Assembly (NCBI GenBank): GCA_014655195.1
Contig: BNBH01000003.1
Coordinates: 124,001-188,000, forward strand
Reading direction: 5' to 3'
Length of the DNA stretch: 64,000 nt
Origin: Streptomyces cellulosae
Lineage (GTDB): Bacteria; Actinomycetota; Actinomycetes; Streptomycetales; Streptomycetaceae
The notes beneath the pieces were generated by a model, which was not told the DNA's origin, searched no databases, and saw only the letters and a list, made by a program, of their open reading frames with translations. Positions 61,992 to 64,000 of the stretch are shown in pieces. Each line of letters begins with the position of its first letter. Position 1 is the stretch's first letter. The position numbers and the translations under genes are program-made.

Positions 61992-62303
61992 ATGAGGCAG
62001 GCGGACGGGCCGTCCACCGGCCGGCAGATCGGCGTCAGCGTGGCGCTTCTGGTCATCGACCTCATGTTCGTTGCCTGGGCGGTGTTCGCGGTCGGGATGG
62101 AAGGCTGGGCCGACAGCTTCGAGAGCGACGGCGTCCCACCCGGTGGGCCGCGCGTGGCCTCACAGGCTGCGTGGCTCCTGGGAGGTAGCGCGGTTCTGAC
62201 CGGCTGTGGCCTCCTCGCTTTGAGATGGCGCATCCCCGGCATCCTGCAGTTGGTCGTCCTCGGCTTCGGGGCGGCGCTGGTCTCTGCCATGGGGGCCGGC
62301 TGA
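61992..62303 (+). CDS. Small multi-pass membrane protein
   Basis: 103 residues with three hydrophobic segments (VSVALLVIDLMFVAWAVFAVG, AAWLLGGSAVLTGCGLLAL, GILQLVVLGFGAALVSAMG). GGGGAGG is eight bases before the ATG at 61992, whereas the ATG at 61986 is too close to it. It stops 6 bp before the convergent next gene. Function unknown. Confidence 0.65.
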   Translation: MRQADGPSTGRQIGVSVALLVIDLMFVAWAVFAVGMEGWADSFESDGVPPGGPRVASQAAWLLGGSAVLTGCGLLALRWRIPGILQLVVLGFGAALVSAMGAG

Positions 62304-62308
62304 CCGTC

Positions 62309-62791
62309 CTAGCGGGAGGCGGGCGCGTTGCCGGTTATCGTCAGGTCCGATCTGGCCGCCTCGTGCAGGACGTTCAGGGTTTCCACCAACGGGATCGAGC
62401 GCAGTGGGGCCGCCCCGTTCGAGGGGCGTCGTGCCGCTCGGAGGAGTTCCCAGGCGCGCTGGTTGACGGCGTGGGCAGCGGCTGCGGCCTTCTCGTCGCT
62501 CAGCAGGACGAAGGTCTCGAAGAGTACCGAGCGCTTGTTCTCGGCCTCCTCCATGAGCGCCAATGCGGCGGACGCGTCCTCGCCCTCGTCGCGGGCGCGG
62601 CCGGCGTCCATGGCGGCCCTTTGTATCTCCTTGATGCACGACACGTACTCGATGTACGTGTCCAGTTTCCGCTCGTCCCACCGCGTCGCCATGAGGTGCC
62701 GCAGTTTCGTGCGCTCGGTCATGGTCGTGGCGAAGTAGGACGTCAGTGCGCCGATCAGGACGCCGACCAAGGTGATGATCTGGGTGGCCAT
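62309..62791 (-). CDS. Membrane-anchored helical protein of unknown function
   Basis: 160 residues. One N-terminal hydrophobic helix (IITLVGVLIGALTSYFATTM) followed by an all-helical charged domain with alanine-rich stretches (DASAALALMEEAENKRS, EKAAAAAHAVNQRAWELL). This layout, a short anchor plus a coiled domain, is frequent in actinomycete orphan proteins. ATG at 62791. Family not recognised. Confidence 0.65.
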   Translation of the reverse strand: MATQIITLVGVLIGALTSYFATTMTERTKLRHLMATRWDERKLDTYIEYVSCIKEIQRAAMDAGRARDEGEDASAALALMEEAENKRSVLFETFVLLSDEKAAAAAHAVNQRAWELLRAARRPSNGAAPLRSIPLVETLNVLHEAARSDLTITGNAPASR

Positions 62792-62837
62792 GGCGGTCAA
62801 CGTAGCTGTGCGGACCGGCGCGGACCGGTCGAAGGGG

Positions 62838-63284
62838 TCAAATCCAGTCCGCGGGCACTGCCATCCCCCCTTCCGCCGAGGGCAGCGGACCCAAGTGCCT
62901 TGTCAGGCGCGTGCGCAGCAGTTCGTACTCCGGGTGGCGGCGGGGCAGCCGGCCCGGAGGGCGTGTCACCGTGCGAGGGGGCGACAGGGTTTCTCCCGCG
63001 CGGAACTGTTCCAGGGTCAGGTCGAGTTCCACACCGCTGGGCAGGCGGTTCCACCAGTGGTAGCCGTGGGGGTTGCCCGCCCGGGTCACGTCGGCGACCA
63101 GGAGGTCGCCGCCGAACAGGTCGTTGACGACCAGCGTCGTGATGTCGCAGTGGCCCACGGACGGGTTGTCCGGGCTCCAGTCGGGCAGGTCGTCCGGTGA
63201 GCACGTGTCGGCGGCCCAGCAGGCGCGGAACGCCCTGTCGAGGTCGAGCAAAGAGTACGGCTGCCCCGCGGTGGCGCCGTTCAT
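62838..63284 (-). CDS. YunG-like protein
   Basis: 148 residues. Matches the YunG pattern: AFRACWAADTCSPDDLPDW, NPSVGHCDITTLVVNDLFGGDLL, HWWNRLPSGVELDLTLEQF. A small cytoplasmic family of unknown role, with conserved Trp, Cys and His reminiscent of papain-fold amidases, though catalysis is unproved. Its ATG overlaps the DinB-like gene stop as ATGA, so the two are coupled. Confidence 0.75.
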   Translation of the reverse strand: MNGATAGQPYSLLDLDRAFRACWAADTCSPDDLPDWSPDNPSVGHCDITTLVVNDLFGGDLLVADVTRAGNPHGYHWWNRLPSGVELDLTLEQFRAGETLSPPRTVTRPPGRLPRRHPEYELLRTRLTRHLGPLPSAEGGMAVPADWI

Positions 63285-63817
63285 GACGCCGCCCGCAGCA
63301 TGCGCAGGTGGCCGATCTCCGTCGCGTTCTTCATCAGCTCCGCGTTGACCCAGGCCAGCATGTGCGCCTTCGTGCGGGACGGGTCGTCCGGCCACGGGAA
63401 CGGCGCCGGGGCGTCCAGGCCGGCGTCCGTGAGGGTGCCGAGGTGGGCGAGCCATTCCGTGCGGAGGGAGCGGAGCCAGGTGACCGTGGGTTCGCCCGCG
63501 CCGGGCCACACGATGTCCGTCCGCTCGCGCGGGCGCTCCCCGCGCGCGTGGTCCAGCGTCACGCTCCACCACCAGCCGATGTGCCAGCTCACCCACGCCA
63601 CGGTGGGCACCGGCACCGGGTCGGGTTCCGTGTCCGCCCAGTCCGGGACCCAGGCGCCTTCGGGCGACCGGCGGACCGTCCAGCAGAGCGGGGCGGGCTC
63701 CCAGAGGAAGTCCTCCGGCTCCAGGCGCTCCAGGTGGTACTCGAACAGGGACCAGGTCAGGTCGAACTGCCAGCGGAGCAGGTCGACGCGGGCGGCGGCA
63801 GGTTCAGGTGCGGTCAC
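63281..63817 (-). CDS. DinB-superfamily protein
   Basis: 178 residues, four-helix DinB/DUF664 type. Potential metal ligands: His in LFEYHLERL, His in SWHIGWWW and His in TEIGHLRML, spaced as in DinB hydrolase-like proteins; many are thiol S-transferases using mycothiol or bacillithiol. GAGGAA lies before the GTG at 63817. It overlaps the genes on both sides by four bases, so three small genes are translationally coupled. Confidence 0.78.
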   Translation of the reverse strand: MTAPEPAAARVDLLRWQFDLTWSLFEYHLERLEPEDFLWEPAPLCWTVRRSPEGAWVPDWADTEPDPVPVPTVAWVSWHIGWWWSVTLDHARGERPRERTDIVWPGAGEPTVTWLRSLRTEWLAHLGTLTDAGLDAPAPFPWPDDPSRTKAHMLAWVNAELMKNATEIGHLRMLRAAS

Positions 63818-63996
63818 AGTTCCTCGTCGGTGGCGAGTCGCTCCCAGTCCATGTCCAGCAGTTCCGTCTCCGCGTCGCACCCCGAGGGGATGCGTGACGT
63901 CGGCTGGAACCAGACCACGGTGAGGCGGGAGCGGTACAGGGCGCGGTCGTGTCCGGGATCGAGTGCCTCGGAGCGGAAGCTGCCGACGCAGGTCAC
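63814..63996 (-). CDS. Unknown protein, possibly cut by the window end
   Basis: 60 codons from a possible GTG at 63996 to the stop that overlaps the DinB-like start. The open frame may continue beyond base 64000, so this could be the C-terminal part of a larger protein. It has an aromatic, charged composition with TVVWFQPTSRIP and ends in an acidic stretch. No family is recognised. Confidence 0.5.
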   Translation of the reverse strand: MTCVGSFRSEALDPGHDRALYRSRLTVVWFQPTSRIPSGCDAETELLDMDWERLATDEEL

Positions 63997-64000
63997 GGCC

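Overview
The window is a piece of Streptomyces chromosome. The evidence is the very high GC content, frequent GTG starts, the sporulation pair ssgR-ssgA, a fused cydCD, and seven copies of the streptomycete ParB site GTTTCACGTGAAAC (five exact, two with one changed base). ParB sites of this kind cluster around oriC in Streptomyces, and the window opens with the 3' end of dnaB, so this is probably core, origin-proximal DNA. Only the last ~2.7 kb, after a tRNA-Ser, looks more accessory.

Layout. 0-4.6 kb: dnaB end, a beta-lactamase-fold hydrolase, a GNAT enzyme, and a MarR regulator divergent from an MFS exporter with a GlcG/HbpS-like protein. 4.7-9.5 kb: a second GNAT protein, a Nudix protein, a 24-25 bp tandem repeat, a LysR regulator, and a coupled trans-sulfuration enzyme / ptpA tyrosine phosphatase pair with a small membrane protein. 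9.5-11.8 kb: a cupin, a 69-residue membrane protein, ssgR and ssgA. 11.8-15.5 kb: a His-rich YibE/F membrane protein and thiC behind a TPP riboswitch. 15.5-22 kb: a lipoprotein, a TerD-VWA protein, a membrane protein, a PPP-type phosphatase and a LacI regulator. 22.4-29.8 kb: a hisC-type aminotransferase, then cydA-cydB-cydCD behind a perfect Rex operator, and a 19-codon gene. 30-36 kb: an M23 peptidase, a Cof-type HAD phosphatase, a luciferase-like oxidoreductase, an unknown protein, kptA and an EphD-like hydrolase-SDR fusion. 36.4-39.9 kb: two coupled ABC-2 ATPase/permease pairs. 40.2-43.9 kb: tRNA-Ser(GCT), a second HAD phosphatase, serS and pheA, with DnaA boxes between the last two. 44-50.3 kb: the copper set dtpA, copCD, ecuC, sco, ycnI and a membrane protein. 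50.5-58.2 kb: two RsbW-like ATPases, a SpoIIE-type phosphatase, pepP, a prim-pol-like protein, a lipoprotein and a SEC-C protein. 58.4-61.2 kb: a glycerophosphodiesterase, an HtrA-like protease and tRNA-Ser(TGA). 61.4-64 kb: small membrane and unknown proteins plus YunG-like and DinB-like genes.

How the parts fit. Respiration and copper supply recur: cydABCD gives the alternative bd oxidase under Rex (NADH/NAD+), while sco, ecuC and dtpA are the streptomycete copper-trafficking and morphogenesis set. Development appears through ssgR/ssgA, ptpA, the RsbW/SpoIIE-like switch proteins and HtrA. The most distinctive layer is not protein-coding. ParB sites are written into other elements: a palindrome between convergent genes, the variable arm of the thiC riboswitch, the start codon of cydCD, and the coding sequence of dtpA. 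Consensus DnaA boxes sit in three intergenic gaps away from any dnaA or dnaN gene.
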